Assembly: GCA_951799445.1 (NCBI GenBank)
Contig: OX637296.1
Coordinates: 1,116,001 to 1,180,000 of the forward strand
Reading direction: 5' to 3'
DNA: 64,000 nucleotides
DNA from: Pseudisothecium myosuroides
Lineage: Eukaryota; Streptophyta; Bryopsida; Hypnales; Lembophyllaceae
The notes under the pieces are model-generated. The model was not told the DNA's origin. It saw only the letters and a list, made by a program, of their open reading frames with translations, and made no database searches. Both the position numbers and the translations under genes were made by a program. Of this stretch, positions 36,265 through 50,009 are shown in pieces (positions within the stretch are counted from its first letter, which is position 1; each line of letters begins with the position of its first letter).

Positions 36265-36643
36265 ATGTCTTCTGCAAAATTCCTGGAGGGATTCCTTTAG
36301 GCAAAATAGTTTGGGATCTTGGAGACCAGGTGGTATGTTTGTGAAAGACCTCTCCTTTAACTTTAACTGAAACGAGAAGTGAAACGGAAGAACGCTGAAA
36401 GGATCGGCCCATAATCTCCCTCTTCCATCTCAAGAGCGCCTCAGCAGCCAGCCAGGTAGCAGTCGATTAGCCTCTACGTCGCAAGTACTGTATAGTGAAT
36501 TGCGGTGATACGCTTCTCTAGAACAGTCGATTTTCCAGTTCCTTTTGGGTGCCTGACTGTGTGGCATGTTTACTTTTCATAATCTAGCTGAACTTTGTAT
36601 TGCATTCGCGTAACTGAACCCTTAGCACGGCCATAGAAGGCCA
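36265..36643. other. Non-coding spacer, nothing recognised
   Basis: Mixed sequence between two repeats. A 78-codon minus-strand frame overlaps the repeat end and is not credible. Confidence 0.3.
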
Positions 36644-38353
36644 GGGGGGATTGACCCCTCTATTGCCCCCATGGTAGATGACAGAGGGATGGGGATCTGT
36701 TCCCCTTCGTCATCCACCCCGAACAAAGCCTGCCCGGCCGGTTGACTCATGCCCGCCCTTCGACCTCCCGCCTTTCTGTCGTCCCGCATCACTTGCCTGG
36801 GGACCTTTTGTCATCCTCTTCTCCAAATGCTAATCTCCCCAGAATGCTGATCGTCATCAAGGTGCGAGAACTCTGAAGGTGATTACTTCTTTTTTAAATT
36901 TATTGTGGGAATCTATTAAGATCAAGAGGAGAGGTGATTTTTGGAGAGGTGTTTTCAATTTTGTTGAGACTCCGTGAAAGGTGGATCTGAAGTTGCGGCA
37001 ATGTTGGATCTAAAGTATGAAGGATTCTTGTTTAGCGATATGGATGTCTGTGTCTTAAGCTTTAGCTGTGCGGTGAGTGCTTTGGATGGTCTCATTCCGT
37101 ATCGACTGGAATTGAAATCTGCAAGGTCCAAGTCCTTGCCCAGACCATAGACAAAATGGACATAACGCACTTCTTGAGGATCATTTCTAGTCTAAAGAAT
37201 TTGAATCAGCAGACCTACGGACTTACAGATCGGAAGACAGTTCGGAATTGAAATCTTCACTCAATTTCAACTGGACGTGCATGTCTGCTACTTGATCAGA
37301 TAGAGGATCGATCTGAATAACTGGCCGACAATTATGAAACAGTCATCGATTGTGCTTTAATCACGGACTCGATGACTTAGTCACGGATAACGATTAATTC
37401 TTGGATGCCGATGATTTAGTCTTGATCTGGTGTCAATGGCCATGGTCTTGGGTTGATCGTGGATGGGTTTCTGTTTCAAATTTTAAAAATTTAACACAAC
37501 AGCTAAAGCTTAAGACACAGAACGTCGGGAATCTTGACAGGAAGCAGAAACTACACAAAGCTCAAGTAATAACAAAGTAGCAAAGCATTAACAAATATGT
37601 AAGTTGGTCTGTACCTTGTCTGAGGTTGCAAAGTAGTAGTGCTCCACTTCTCTGATGTACAAGGGTTCAAATCTGTGCTTCCTAATACTTTTTCAGAATC
37701 TTCGCAAACGCCACCATATTCAACGAGTTGTATTTGAAGCCACATCCAGTCATCCTTAGACCATTAGTAAGCAATGCCGTCTGAAACTCAAGGTCAAACC
37801 ACTGCCTTCAACTTATGAAAACTCTGTCACTGTCGAGGATACGAAATTATCTTTTATTTCTCGATTTTAAACCCAATTACCATCACCAACTCATCTCCAT
37901 CCAATACTCATGGAAATGTCATTTTCAACTGGACCTTCAATAAGTATTCCACAACCTCCCATTTCAACGATTCCATAAGAAATCATCCAACATACGGTAA
38001 CAAAACAATTTGATCTCAAGTGAATATATTGGGCTCTTCGTAGCACCCAAAGTGATTTCTCCAGTGAGCTCTATGGACTATAGAGTGATTTCCCAATTGA
38101 AGTTCAATACATTATGGTCAAAATGCTTAAAGTGAACAACAGAGCATCCTCTACTATACCTCTTAAGCTTTAGCTGTATGGTGAGTGCAACAGACACAGA
38201 ACGTCGGGAGGTCGGAAGGCGGGGAAGGGAGGCCGAAGGACGGGCAGGAGTCAACGGGCCGGGCAGGCTTTGTTCGGGGTGGATGACGGAGAGGAACAGA
38301 CCCCCCATCCCTCCGTCATCCACCATGGGGGCAATAGAGGGGTCAATCCCCCC
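36644..38353. mobile_element. Non-autonomous DNA element with about 155 bp TIRs
   Basis: The left end (GGGGGGATTGACCCCTCTAT, on through a TTCGTCATCCACCCC block) is repeated inverted at 38200-38353. Arms match at most positions. The TIRs are GC-rich and the interior is AT-rich. Inside, TAAGCTTTAGCTGT and GACACAGAACGTCGGGA recur at 37055, 37500 and 38160-38210 in both orientations. No transposase is present. Long TIRs suggest a MULE-type element, but no 9 bp duplication was found. Confidence 0.75.
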
Positions 38354-39320
38354 AGACCGCCTTAGAATTGGTCGGCATTCGGTTACCTTGGGCTTTTCTT
38401 TACTTTGTAAAGTTGGAATTTTAACTTCACGAGTAAATCGAGGGTGCGTGCCGTGTTCTTGTGTCTGTGGTGAGCTAGCTTTTTTGGTGCTGCGTTGATT
38501 ATCATTGTTTGTGAGTTCGCATTCTTTGAAAGTGGCAGTATTTCAGCGTACCATGAAAACCTTGTTTCAGGCCATAACAATGAAACTTATGCATACGGAT
38601 TTTACTCGAAATTTGAAAGGATAGATAGCTTACAATCTGGAGTGGAGTGTTGACTGCTGGCTGGTTGCCAGACCTCCGCAAAATCTGGTCTCGTTTGGAC
38701 TTTCGCCCGGATGAGATGGTTTTGACTGGGCTGGACTTGCCACGGAACGGGGAATCTAATCCATGTATTCGTAAAGGAAATTGGCAAACTCTTTCATTAA
38801 AAAAGAGGAGCTAACCTAGGTTATCCCAAGCTCACTTTTGATCATTGAGGCATGGGGTGGAGGCCTCAATTGTCTTGCCAAAGTTGGGGGCATTTGGGAT
38901 TTTGGGTTTTATGTGGCATCCCCCCAAGTGGAGTGCAAAATTGACCTAAGGTAGGCACACCCATTCCCGTCCCTTTAAGAATTCCTCCCTCATGTACTAG
39001 TGGTGCACATTTTCTTTCTAGAATGCACACCGTTGGTACATGAAGATGGAATTGGGTGCTGGGTGGGAATGGGTGTGTCTACTTTACTTATATAATGCTG
39101 GCGGCTATCATGTCTGGTACAAATTTAGCTAAAACTTGAAGTAACAAAACCTGATCTGACAAAATATTATTAAATATTAAAAAACTAACTTTTTTTCAAC
39201 TAAAAATCAGCACCAAGCATAGGATCCACAAGAACTTTGGGTATGAGTTCCTACATTTCTCATCATCAAATGGGAAAATATTGCCATACATTACATTCTT
39301 CCAGCCAAAAGGGCAAAACC
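38354..39320. other. Non-coding DNA, nothing recognised
   Basis: Only short chance frames; no repeats with clear termini. Confidence 0.35.
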
Positions 39321-40216
39321 TTAACCCCTAAAGTTCCAAAAGTTCCATGAGTGCCCTCAAAGGGAGGTACCTATGATCTCAATTTTTGGCAAGATACTTT
39401 GAACGTTTTTCCTAAGATAAGAAAGTTGATTAGCCTTCTTGGAATATAATTTTTATGTCAATCGGTGTCTGGAAGCAAAAGTTACGCTACAATAAGTCGA
39501 AAGTAGGCGGGGATGGGTAGCAAAAAAACCCACAAAAACTTGAAATAGCTTTTTTTAAACATATTTCTTATAAATTTTATTTTTGTCAATGTGGAAAGAT
39601 TTGATTCATTCCAGTTGGAAAAGTGATGTGAAAATTATGAACCTTCTTGTTTTGAAGGCAAACTTAGCAAATTTTTGAGAAAATAAAGTATTGGATCCGT
39701 TTATGAACTCAATTTTAACATATTAAAAAATAAAATTGCACATGGTTTAATTTTCTTTCTAGAACAATCTCATCATTGGGATTAGTGTATTTCAAATCTG
39801 TCTTAGAGCTATGAACATTTTTGTTTTTTGTTCTATCTTGTGCCTACTTCGCCTTAACAATTTTTTTAAATAAAAATGATGGGGGGAGAAGGGAGGGGGG
39901 TCCAAATTCTCAGCTCAATTCTTTAGCATAAAGAAAATTTAATTTCACAATCTGTAGTACAAGATTTTTAAGTTAACACAATTCAATGCTTTAAAATCTA
40001 GTTAGGCAAAGAGCAAAATTAACTCGTTTTCTTCACTTTAAACAAATATATCTTGTGATCAATCAAAGTCGAAGTTTGTGAAATTTCTTCTAGACATGCT
40101 CATATAAGTATAGTGCAAGATCCTATGGTTAGATATACAAAACAAACAAATGTTTGAAAATGGCAATTTTGAATGTTTTTTTGACTAAAGAATGGCCTCA
40201 AGACTATAGGGGTTAA
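39321..40216 (+). mobile_element. TTAA-duplicating TIR element (copy R2)
   Basis: TTAA flanks both ends (39321-39324 and 40213-40216). The outermost bases are CCCCTAAAG and the inverse CTATAGGGG. The body aligns with R1 (2782-3704) throughout, with similar length and the same order of blocks. Confidence 0.8.
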
Positions 40217-41018
40217 TTCTGCTTATAGATGGTGGCAAACTTCATCATATCTTGATAATATCACATTTTCAACCTCTGACTTTGAATTGTACCTACAACA
40301 TTGGGTTTGAACTAATTTGTTGGACTGCATCTTTTGAGACAAGGATGTTCATTTTTGTGAACCTGAAAATATTGTGTTTTATGACTAATATAATGACAAA
40401 GATCTTTTTAGTGCAAAAGACACTCCTTTGTAATCACTTTTAGCCTGCTTGAGATTGAACTTGGAGTTTGCTTCTAAAAGTTTATTTTTTTATTTTTTTT
40501 CAGTTCCTAAATTTTTAGTTGTTTCATTTGTTACAAAGACATGTAGATGTGACTTATAATTAACAAGATCTTGAGTAGCTTCAAAATAGTCTCCATCAAG
40601 ATGCAATTTTTTTTGAGTTTTTATCCCTAACCTCAATCATATCCAAACTTCAACATCAAAAGAAGACATTATTTAGTCAAATAGTAAGGCCAACCATTTG
40701 ATCATGGACAATAATCAAGAGGATTGATGATTGAATGAAAAGTTGGTTGAATGTCATTAAATCTCCATCCCAAACGATACAAACCTATTACAATTTGGCA
40801 TTATTTGATAGATTCCTTGTTACTTATATCTAAAAGATCTAAAAACATTTTTTGGTAGGATGCTATAAATGGCATGAATATGTGAAAAGATTTGTTTATA
40901 TATCTTGTTTTTAATTCTCCATAATGTAGTCAATAATAACTTCACTTGTTTGTTCAAAGCATTTGTAGTTTGATAAGGAGTCCTCTTCACTATGCAAAAC
41001 TATTAGAACTGATGATAA
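40217..41018. other. AT-rich non-coding DNA, nothing recognised
   Basis: No gene or bounded repeat seen. Confidence 0.35.
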
Positions 41019-41103
41019 TACCCTTTCTCTCTCAAAATAAATTTGTGGTTTTTTGTGGGAAACTATAGGACTATAACAAATTTATTTTGAGACAAAGGAA
41101 GTA
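41019..41103. mobile_element. Short Stowaway-like MITE relic
   Basis: The left end TACCCTTTCTCTCTCAAAAT and the right end (inverse TACTTCCTTTGTCTCAAAAT) both continue with AAATTTGT. They are close to the plant Stowaway terminus TACTCCCTCCGTCTCAAAAT. TA at each edge fits the mariner-type TA duplication. It is only 85 bp, so internally deleted. Confidence 0.6.
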
Positions 41104-41459
41104 GAATGCTAGTATTCATTGATTTTTATTTATCCCTGTAATTTGTAAATGACATTCCAAAAGGTATATTGTTAGACTTCTCAACAATGCATGGTGCTGA
41201 TAATGTAAGGGGTTCCTCTCTTTCATCTTTATGTACTAGTTTTCAGTCTTCTATTGGTAGCAAGTAAAGTTATCTTTACTAAGACTGAGGAACATTGTCC
41301 GTAGTGTTTTTTTCAAATGTAGTGTTATGCAACTTTGTAAAGATTTATTTATTTCATTTTAGATTTGAGACTATAAGAGTTGTTTTTATTTCATTTGTTT
41401 TTAAGTCACGTGAAGTTATTCTTTGTACATTTATTATGTGGCAAATTTTGAATGACTAG

Positions 41460-42396
41460 CCCCTTAAATTCGTTGATTATGTTTTCCCCCAAAACGTTCA
41501 AAAACTACCATTTTGAGCACAAGTACCAAATTTTGGAAAAAACATATTTGGACACATGTAATCGTAGGGTCTTGTAATATATTGCTTTGAAAAGATGTGA
41601 TAAAAAAATTTAAAAAAAATTCCACTGTGTGGATTGCAAGATATTAGCATTTGCTTTGACAAAAATGTTATTTTTGGTCCTGCAAAAATCAATCAGCCGC
41701 ACTTCACAATGGCACATTTGTATGAAGAAACATCCAAAATGGTGGTTAATCTTTGGATTCATTATTCAAGGCAAGTTGGCTACATGCTTGAAAATTTTCA
41801 AATCATTTGGAATAGTACAACATATAGAAAAAAATAGTAAGTAGAAAGAGGTAGAGATTGGTTCAAAACACTAAATTGTTAAGAAGTTAATTATGGAATT
41901 GAAAAATGCCAATCCCGATGGTTGTTATGTTGAAATAAACAATCTACATCTTGCAATTTAACTTTTTTCCAAAAATATTGAAAATTGGGTGAAATAAACA
42001 ACTTCAAAGTTTATTTTAGATTAGAGAATGCCCACAAACTAAAATTCCTCATAACTTTTGACTCATTGATTGAAATGGAATGATTCAAAGCTTTCTGCAT
42101 ATATATAAATATATATACACACACATATAAATCTAGAAAACCAATTTCAAACTTTTGTTTTTGGAAAAAATATATTTTTTTGATTTGCTTAGACTGCCCA
42201 CTTACAAAAGAAGTAACATACTAGGCCATAACTTTTAACTCCTATTTCCAAATGTCATGAAATTTAGTGCATATGAAAGATATTCCTCGTTCCCACCTTC
42301 TATTATAATTTTAGCCTAAAATATGCAAATCTCTAGTCACACGTATCTACCTAAAATTGTTGTGTTATTAAAAATAGCATACTAGTCGTCTAGGGG
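41460..42396 (+). mobile_element. TIR element with CTAG duplication (copy R4)
   Basis: The element is flanked by CTAG on both sides (41456-41459 and 42397-42400). It begins CCCCTTAAATT and ends GTCTAGGGG. Length is 937 bp with no coding frame. It matches 49078-50005 along its length in the same direction (for example GGACACATGTAA, then CGTAGG). Confidence 0.8.
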
Positions 42397-42936
42397 CTAG
42401 TGTATGATATAAAAACTTAATGAGTCCAATTTAGTCATAGAAATTTTTTGGACTCACATCCCTTCAATTTGGTAGAGTTGATGGACCTTGACATGATTAT
42501 ACAATTCACTTTTTAAAACTCTAAAATTTAAAGAAAATTATCCAAAATTTGTGACCTGTGCTCCTCGTTTATGCAACAACATTTATACAATGCCCTACCA
42601 AAAGTTCTCGTACTATTTTTTTGTTCCTATACAAACGCCTCCATTTTCAAATGCTATTTTTCACAATTTTGAAGCAATTCTTGCATCATTGCATTTCTAT
42701 GTAGTCCCAATCATGTATACCAAATTTCAATTTCGAAAAAGCATAACTCTATTTTGGGTGAATTTTTTCATTTCATTTTTATGGCTTTACGTGATCATTT
42801 ACTCAAAAACATTGGTAATATTTTTAATTCAATTGTGGAATTATGTAGGGAACATCCATACACACATCTTTCCTTCAACAAGCATCTCCAAAAAAGTTTC
42901 ACAATTCCTCGTTACAACAAGCCGTAAAGATCAAAC

Positions 42937-45560
42937 CACTACAAAAAAAGAGGGGTATAAATGACTGCGATAAATGACAATTTTACAATCATTCCGGACA
43001 TAATTGACTCCGGCGCGACTTTAGGCCCTACAGTCATAGTGGACAAGTCATTCTTTTAATGACTGCAGCTCTAATATCACCAACGAATGGGGCCTTGGAT
43101 GAAGAACGGATGGGAGGGTCTACGTGGCACTGAGTTCTGGAGACAAATTTTTTTGGAAAGGCCGGGCAGTTGCCCATTTTTTGAAAAATTTGACCGACCG
43201 CTGCTGACGTGGACCTTTGCGTGAGTCATTCTGCAGTCGTGAAGGAGTTGTGTCGACCAATGCGAGGCTAACACGTGTCCAGTCATTTATTGCGATTTTA
43301 TCTTCAACGGACGAATGATGCTTTGACACGTGTCCAGTCATTCTGCAGTCATTTGTAGGATGTACTTTCAAGATTGTCCAGTCATTTTTAAGTGACACAT
43401 GTAGTTGTTCTGAAGTGACATAGTTTTAGGGTTTAGGGTACTTTCCAAGGACATGGAAATTCATTTTTTGGGAACATTTTTAATTTGTAGCGATGCATTG
43501 TGTACAAAAAGGAATATAATGACAAATAGAAGATAACTAGTCATTCTACAATCACATGTGGATACATTCAAAGTTCCATAGCAATACACCATACACAATA
43601 CACCATATACAATATACCAAATACAATACATCATATACAATACACCATATACATTATAAAATACACCATACAACATACATCATACTTATATTTTGCATGA
43701 CTTGCATGTCTTAGTGTGTAAGTATGAAGAGATGAAATGACAAGCCTTTTATAGAAGTGGGGTAGTAGTAGGCAAGACAAACCATGTGGGATATTGAAAA
43801 TGCAGGATTTGTGTTACAAATAATATTTTAGACCTTATTGAGGTATAGTAGATTAATTTTTTCCAAAAAAATTTGAACTAATAAAAGTTAGAAAATCAAT
43901 TTTACTTTCATCTCCAAAAATCCATTTTACATTTTGAACCTCAAATCAAAAGTTATAGACAAATTTGCTAAATGGATTGAAAATGATTGGCACATGAAGA
44001 GTATTAGGGATTTAGGGTCACCTATTTGACTTCCTCAAAACATAGACATATATAGTTGTTGTAGGACTCCTCACATCATGCAAGGAAAGTGTGATGATGA
44101 CTACCCATGATATCAACAATCCTCCAGAATTGTTGAATGTGCAGTCTATGGGAATGCCAGGTTGAGTGTTCGGTTGCCAATAGTGTAGAAGTCATTTGTT
44201 AGTCATTTTTGAGTTGTTTACGCAGTACAATCTTTCACCGCGACTTTTAAATGACTATGATGAAGTCATATTGAAGTCATAGGAGTGTAGGGTACAAAGT
44301 AGCATTCAAAGAGTTCCCTCAAAGTACTGTAATGCTTGTGAGCCTTGTCCTCCTTGTCCCCGAGGTTGCTTACAATCAACGGAGTAGTTGCATCTAGGAA
44401 GTAAACCATGGAGGAGTGGTAGACACCATTGAATTATCGGCAAATGAGAACCTATTAGTATAGGAGGAATATTAGGCTTCATTGTGGGAATTGTTTTCAA
44501 TAGGTGCTGTTGTAGATGCCCGGGGTGCCCTTAATAAGTGCAAAAACATAGCAATGGTCAGAATATGCATGATAAACGTGATTCTAATAGGGAGATCCAA
44601 TAGTTCTATATTTGAAAATGAAGATAGCAAGCAATCAGTAGCCCATCACTTCTAGATTATTATAAGTAGTTAACTGGTAGTCATTTGCTAAGACACAAAG
44701 GACATCTTTGTTAATACTATTGTAGAGATTGTAGGGGTGACTGCTCCTCAATGGATGCTTATTACAGCGGAGGTAGTTAATCTAGTCGGGACTATCAAAT
44801 TGTTAGTGGAAGAGAACTTATCAGCTCAAGAAGGATATTAAGTTGTCATTGTTGTAGTATTAGAGGCTAAGAATTAGAGTAGTGACCACATAGTAATTTA
44901 TTAGTTTGCAAGAAGTCCTTGTAGAGTCGCTTACAGTCATTTCCCAGTGACAACGTAGAGGTGGCGCAGTTGCAATGTATGCGACCCCACACGTCAGAAT
45001 TGTCTCAGCAGTTCTATGTCCAAAATTGTGTCAATTGGTGTAGTCATTTTGTAGTATGGAACAACTCCAATTGATTTTGCAATTGTAGTGCGGTGTGGTG
45101 TATTGGGTTAGAACGGCTTTGTATAAATTGAAAGTTTTCCATTTCTTTTCTTAGCCTGTAAAATTTGAAGGACTACCTACCTGTGTCAGTACGGGCAGAG
45201 GTCCAAACTGTGAAACTAACTAGGGTCTCTAAAGGAGTCGTGCCAGTCATTCTTGAGTCACTCAAAAGTGAAGCTCAGTCAAATTTATGACAAAAAATGA
45301 CTCAAAAATGACTTTGTCGGCCACGTTGGATTTATCCCTTTTCCCGCCAATAAGTTGACGACGCAGTGAACAAGAACATCGCTCCTGCGGCCCTTTTCAG
45401 TCGACTGTTCATCCTGTAGTCGCCGTGCCAACTCCAAAATGACTGGGGACGGATTTTGGTTCCAGAGATGGTGCAATTAGAGAATTGTAGTCATTTTCTA
45501 GTGAAACCGGACATGCAGTCATTCCTCTGCAGTCACAAAAGTACCCATTTTCTTGTAGTG
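42937..45560. mobile_element. Non-autonomous 2.6 kb CACTA element, AAC duplication
   Basis: The left end CACTACAAAAAAAGAGGGGT and right end CCATTTTCTTGTAGTG are inverted CACTA termini. AAC occurs immediately outside both (42934-42936 and 45561-45563). Subterminal AGTCATT/AATGACT motifs recur many times near both ends, as is usual for CACTA. There is no transposase frame. Part of the interior (about 43780-43960) is related to the arm of the hairpin at 59973-60570. Confidence 0.9.
43570..43690 (+). repeat. Low-complexity ATACACCATATACA tract
   Basis: Short ATACACCATATACAAT units with drift form a simple-repeat patch inside the CACTA element. Open frames here are artefacts. Confidence 0.7.
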
Positions 45561-48416
45561 AACTCTCATACTCACAAACTAGCAAGACCAGGGAGCTCCT
45601 ACCACAGTGGACATACCTAAAAGCGAAGTCACGAAGAAAAACAATCCCCAACAACTTTGGAAAAAACCCTCAACTTTGCAAGCAGCGAGTAGTGCACAGT
45701 GCAACTCGTGACAAGCGAGACGACGAAGTGAAGACAAGCGCACTAGGCGCCGGCGCAAGTACCACACAACAAAGGTTAGGCGAAGACGAAGTGAGCGGCC
45801 AGAGCACAAGATGCAGGGAGGAAAGTGTAGTGAGGTATATAAGCTTAAACCCCCAAATCCTAAGCTAGGCCAGGATTCAAGTGCCAATTGCATTCTACCA
45901 AGCAGGTTGGTCATCTGCAAGGACGAAGCGCGCGCGGGTACAATGCGGGTGCTGTTCACTCTCGACGCTACCCAGAGTTTGCGCTGCGCGGGAGCTGGAT
46001 TCCATGACACTTCTATTCCAGTGGGAACGCGCAGGGCAAGCGATAACATTAATGACCTCAGTATATGAGACATCAGACGTGTTCAGAGTGATAGAATTAG
46101 AGGAAAATTATGAATAAGATCTATATTGCGTGGAAAATTCCACTTCAAATGTATTGTCATCTCAATATATGTTAGATCATCTTGTCCTTCATAACGTTGT
46201 TGCTAAAGTACAAGAAAACAATTCCCTGTACTTGCTTCCCTTTGATCTTCTATTCCCTTTTCTTCTGGCAAAGGCATAAGTCACACTAGCATTTGGAAAG
46301 TTTTTGGAGTTGCCTTGGTAATTTACCACCTCTTTGTTGAAGGAATTGGCGGTGGTTTTCCACTTAGGGGGCACTAGTTATATCTTTTCCATATCAAACT
46401 CTCCTAATTCATTTCCTCTCATATCAAATTTTCACATGCCTTTTTTCTTCAACTTTACATTTATAGATATTATAATCTTCGTCTTTCAAAAATATGTTGA
46501 TTTTGAAGCTCAACTCCAAATTTCGATACATCGGGTAGACATAGATGATGAAGCAGGGTTGATTGCGACAACCAACCTTAAAGCAATATTCTTACCCTCC
46601 TTATCAAAGCACTCCATTTTCAACAATTTGGGTATTAACTTTAAATTTGAAATGGCAAGCAACTAAAATCTAACAATTTCATGATAATTATGGCTACATA
46701 TTCACCTTTTGTTTTTGCACATTTGTTGGTTGCTGGCCTTAGCAATTTTTTGTCTAGTTTTGGATCTTCCATTTTCCACTTCAACTAGTTAGTTTTCCAA
46801 AGGCACCCTCTAATAGTGTACTAATTGGTGGCTCTCCCTAAACAATGAGTTATACTAAGGTGGAACATGCCATTATAGACAAAAGGTCCATTCTAAATAC
46901 CTAAGGAATGATCTATTCTAGTCTATTTTCAATAATTGAGATTTGGGCTACATTAATTGGATTTAATTAGTGGCTGCGATCAATGTCTTAGGTGACGATA
47001 CCAGAGTGATCAGTGACTACAATAGGAACTTCCACCTTTTGAGTATAAATTCATTGCAAGAAGCAACTTTTAGGCCTTCATGTTGTGGCCATGAACATTA
47101 GGAAATATTGTGATTGCTTCAGGTGAGTACTACTATACTACATTGTATATTACCTCAAAGTTTACAAAAAAAATTGACTTGTCAATTAACACCTTTATAT
47201 ATACTATACCACACATTGTCTGGTAAAAAAATCTACGCAACTTCCTTTGACTTTAGTTTAGCTCCACTTATCTACTCCAACTTGGGATATATTTTTTTGA
47301 GAGATATTTCACTCAAAAGCAATACAAAAGTTTGCCTTTTGGAATTACTTGGTGATGTATTTTTCCTTTTCAGTGGATTAAATTGCTAAATTGCTACAAA
47401 ATTTTAGAAGGATTTTCTTCTTTTTAGAGTGAATGCCACAATACAAATCTTCAATTTGAGATTTGAGTTCTATCTTTTGACATTCACGTTCTTATAACAT
47501 GCAATACTAATCATGAATGCCTCAATACAAATCATGAGGGTGTGAACAAAAACATGCAAGCGAAAGCTCGTGCAGGGATAGTACATTGACATTGCTTGCT
47601 ATGTCTGAACCCCCATCTTGTGCAAGCTCATGGAATCCAGATATTACCAACCTAACTAGTCACTACCTTACTTCTTTGGAGTTTGAAAACACCAATGGAA
47701 TTCTATTTAAAAACCTCCAATAATCCTCTAGAGCTCAAAACAACATTACTTTACATTGGAAGCTTAAGGAATCTCTATTCTACATTTTGATTTTTTTTTA
47801 AAACTCGTACAATACACCAAGAAATCAAGACTTTGAAGTAAGTTCAATCTCACCAGTTTGTCCGATCTTCATGGTGTCAATTAGTGCCGACTCCACAGTT
47901 GAGGTAAAAAGAGAGATCTAGAAGTGCAAGAACATGAATGTCAAAAGAAAGAACTCAAATCTCAAATTGAAGAAGACAAATTTGAAATATGAAGACATGA
48001 ATGTCGAAGCACAAGGCCCTGAATCATAACCGCAAGAAAACAAATCCTAGCCGCAAGAATATAAACCGTAACTGCAAGAACAAAACCATGGAAGCGCAAA
48101 AAGACAAACCTGGAAGCGCAACAATACAACGTGGAAGCACAAAACTCTTCAACTCCCGCCGCGGCTGTTAGAATGACAAACAAACTCCAAGTAGAAAGCT
48201 TGCAACGGCTATTACTTTGGTGTAAAACCTAACTAGTCTACATAGATGTGAACGCACAATGAACAGATCACTATTTTCATTGCAACGTGGCACTAAAATC
48301 CTAATGCTTGCCGATAGTGTGAATGATGATTATAAAAAACACTGTTGGTCCTTGCTTAACTTAGCTGACAAAGTCTGAAAGGTGAATAGGACCTCTATCC
48401 AACTACTTGGCGGGTG
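45561..48416. other. Non-coding region with one pair of inverted arms
   Basis: No gene recognised. A 164-codon minus-strand frame (46073-45579) has no domain. Inverted arms of about 50 bases pair 47440-47495 (TTCAATTTGAGATTTGAGTT) with 47935-47980, which could be ends of a small element of about 0.5 kb. Confidence 0.4.
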
Positions 48417-48419
48417 TTA

Positions 48420-48808
48420 GAGCATCCCCACAGCTAGACTCGGGAAAGCACGCATTTTGATTTGCAATTGCTTGAGCCCGGCCCATGTGTCCGGTGTGTG
48501 CTCCACGACTCCACGGCTTGGCACAAGTCCTATAGTTCTAAATTTGCATCACCGTAGCGCCACCTTGCATCTCTTAATCAATGCGGGCATGACAAAAGCT
48601 TCCAACATTCCAAAAGTACCTTGGAAATTGCAAAAGGAGCCCATATTGAGCCATGGGCAAGCTTCACCATTTGGCCGAGTCTTCATCAAATTTGGCCGGG
48701 CCCAGCCAGTTTTGAGCCATTTTTTGAGTCGCCGTGGGGCAATTAAAATGGCTGGCCTGGCCACCTCCCCTGGTTTGCGTCAAACTATGAGCTACTGTGG
48801 GGATGCTC
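48420..48808. mobile_element. Harbinger/Tourist-like MITE, TTA duplication
   Basis: TIRs are GAGCATCCCCACAG and the inverse CTGTGGGGATGCTC. TTA lies outside both (48417-48419 and 48809-48811). The 389 bp body is non-coding. A 3 bp TTA duplication with GAGCATC-type ends is a familiar plant pattern. Confidence 0.85.
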
Positions 48809-49077
48809 TTAGCAAATATTTTAAATTCTAACTACAAGCAAGTGGAAACGGGCCTTAAGTGATATTGCTGTGTTTTCTTTTCCTATGTGACCTCTAGCAT
48901 GTCTAGTTTGAATTTGTACGATTACAATTCATTAAAAAATTGATACAACTTATCAGAATATTGGCTTTTTGTTCAAAATAGAGCAAATTTCTAGAAGTTC
49001 AATAAAGTCCTTGAGCATTTAGGGATTAATGAATGATAGAAAATGTGGTCTGGCAAAACACCTATAAAATATTTAAT

Positions 49078-50005
49078 AATTGACTTTTAAACCATTACAG
49101 TTTCTTGATTATATTTTCGTCAAAAACGCTCCAAAATTGCCATTTCTAGTACAAGTACCAAATTTCAGGAAAAAAACATTTATGGACACATGTAACCGTA
49201 GGATCTTATAGTAAGCTAGTTTTAAAACATGTAAAAAAAATTCTGAATTTTCCAACCATGCGTATTGGAAGATATTAGCGTTTGAATTTTCAAAAATCCT
49301 TTTTTTGTCCTTGCAAAAAACAAGGTAGCTGCACTTCACAAGGGCACATTTAAATGAAAAAATGTCCAAAATGGTGCTACTTCTTTGAGTTCTTTTTCCT
49401 AAATAAGTTGGCTACATGCCTAAAAAAATTTCAAATCATTTGGAATTATACAACATGTAGGAAAAAAGTAGAGAACGATCTAAAGTACAAAATTGTTAAG
49501 AATTTAATTATGGAATTATAAAATGTCAATCTTAATGGTTGCAATGTTGTTATAACTAATCTAAATATTATGATTTTATTTTTTTCAAAAAACATTTGAA
49601 AATTGAGTGAAGTAAACAACTTCAAAGTTTATTTTAGAGTAGAGATTCTATAGCTGCCCACAAACTAAAACTCCTCATATTTTTTGACTCATTGATAAAA
49701 ATTGGAATGATTCAAAGCATTATACTTATATCTAAATCTAGAAACCAATTTCAAATTTTTGTTTTTGAAAAAAGTTATTTTTCTTAATCTGCCCGGACTA
49801 CCCAAGTTGAGGAACAAACAATGTATTAGGCCATAATTTTTTACTTATATTTCCAAATGTGATGAAATTTAGTGCATATGAAAGATATTCCTTGTCCCCA
49901 CCTTCTATAAAAATTTCAGCCTAAAATATGCAAATTTCTAGTCACAAGTATGTACTTGCCCAAAATTACTATGTTGCTAAAAATAGCAAGCTGGTCTTTT
50001 AGGGG
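49078..50005 (+). mobile_element. Older relative of the CTAG/TTAA element (copy R5)
   Basis: It aligns with 41460-42396 in the same direction. The right end AGGGG|TTAA is intact; the left end is degraded (GACTTTTAAACC). Internal divergence and small indels suggest it is older than R4. Confidence 0.65.
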
Positions 50006-50009
50006 TTAA

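Noticed and set aside
45579..46073. 164-codon open frame on the minus strand as a gene
   Set aside because: No domain, low-complexity hydrophobic and Arg/Ser composition, and no linked exons.
48457..48831. 124-codon open frame on the plus strand as a gene
   Set aside because: It lies almost wholly within the Harbinger-like MITE and ends just outside it.
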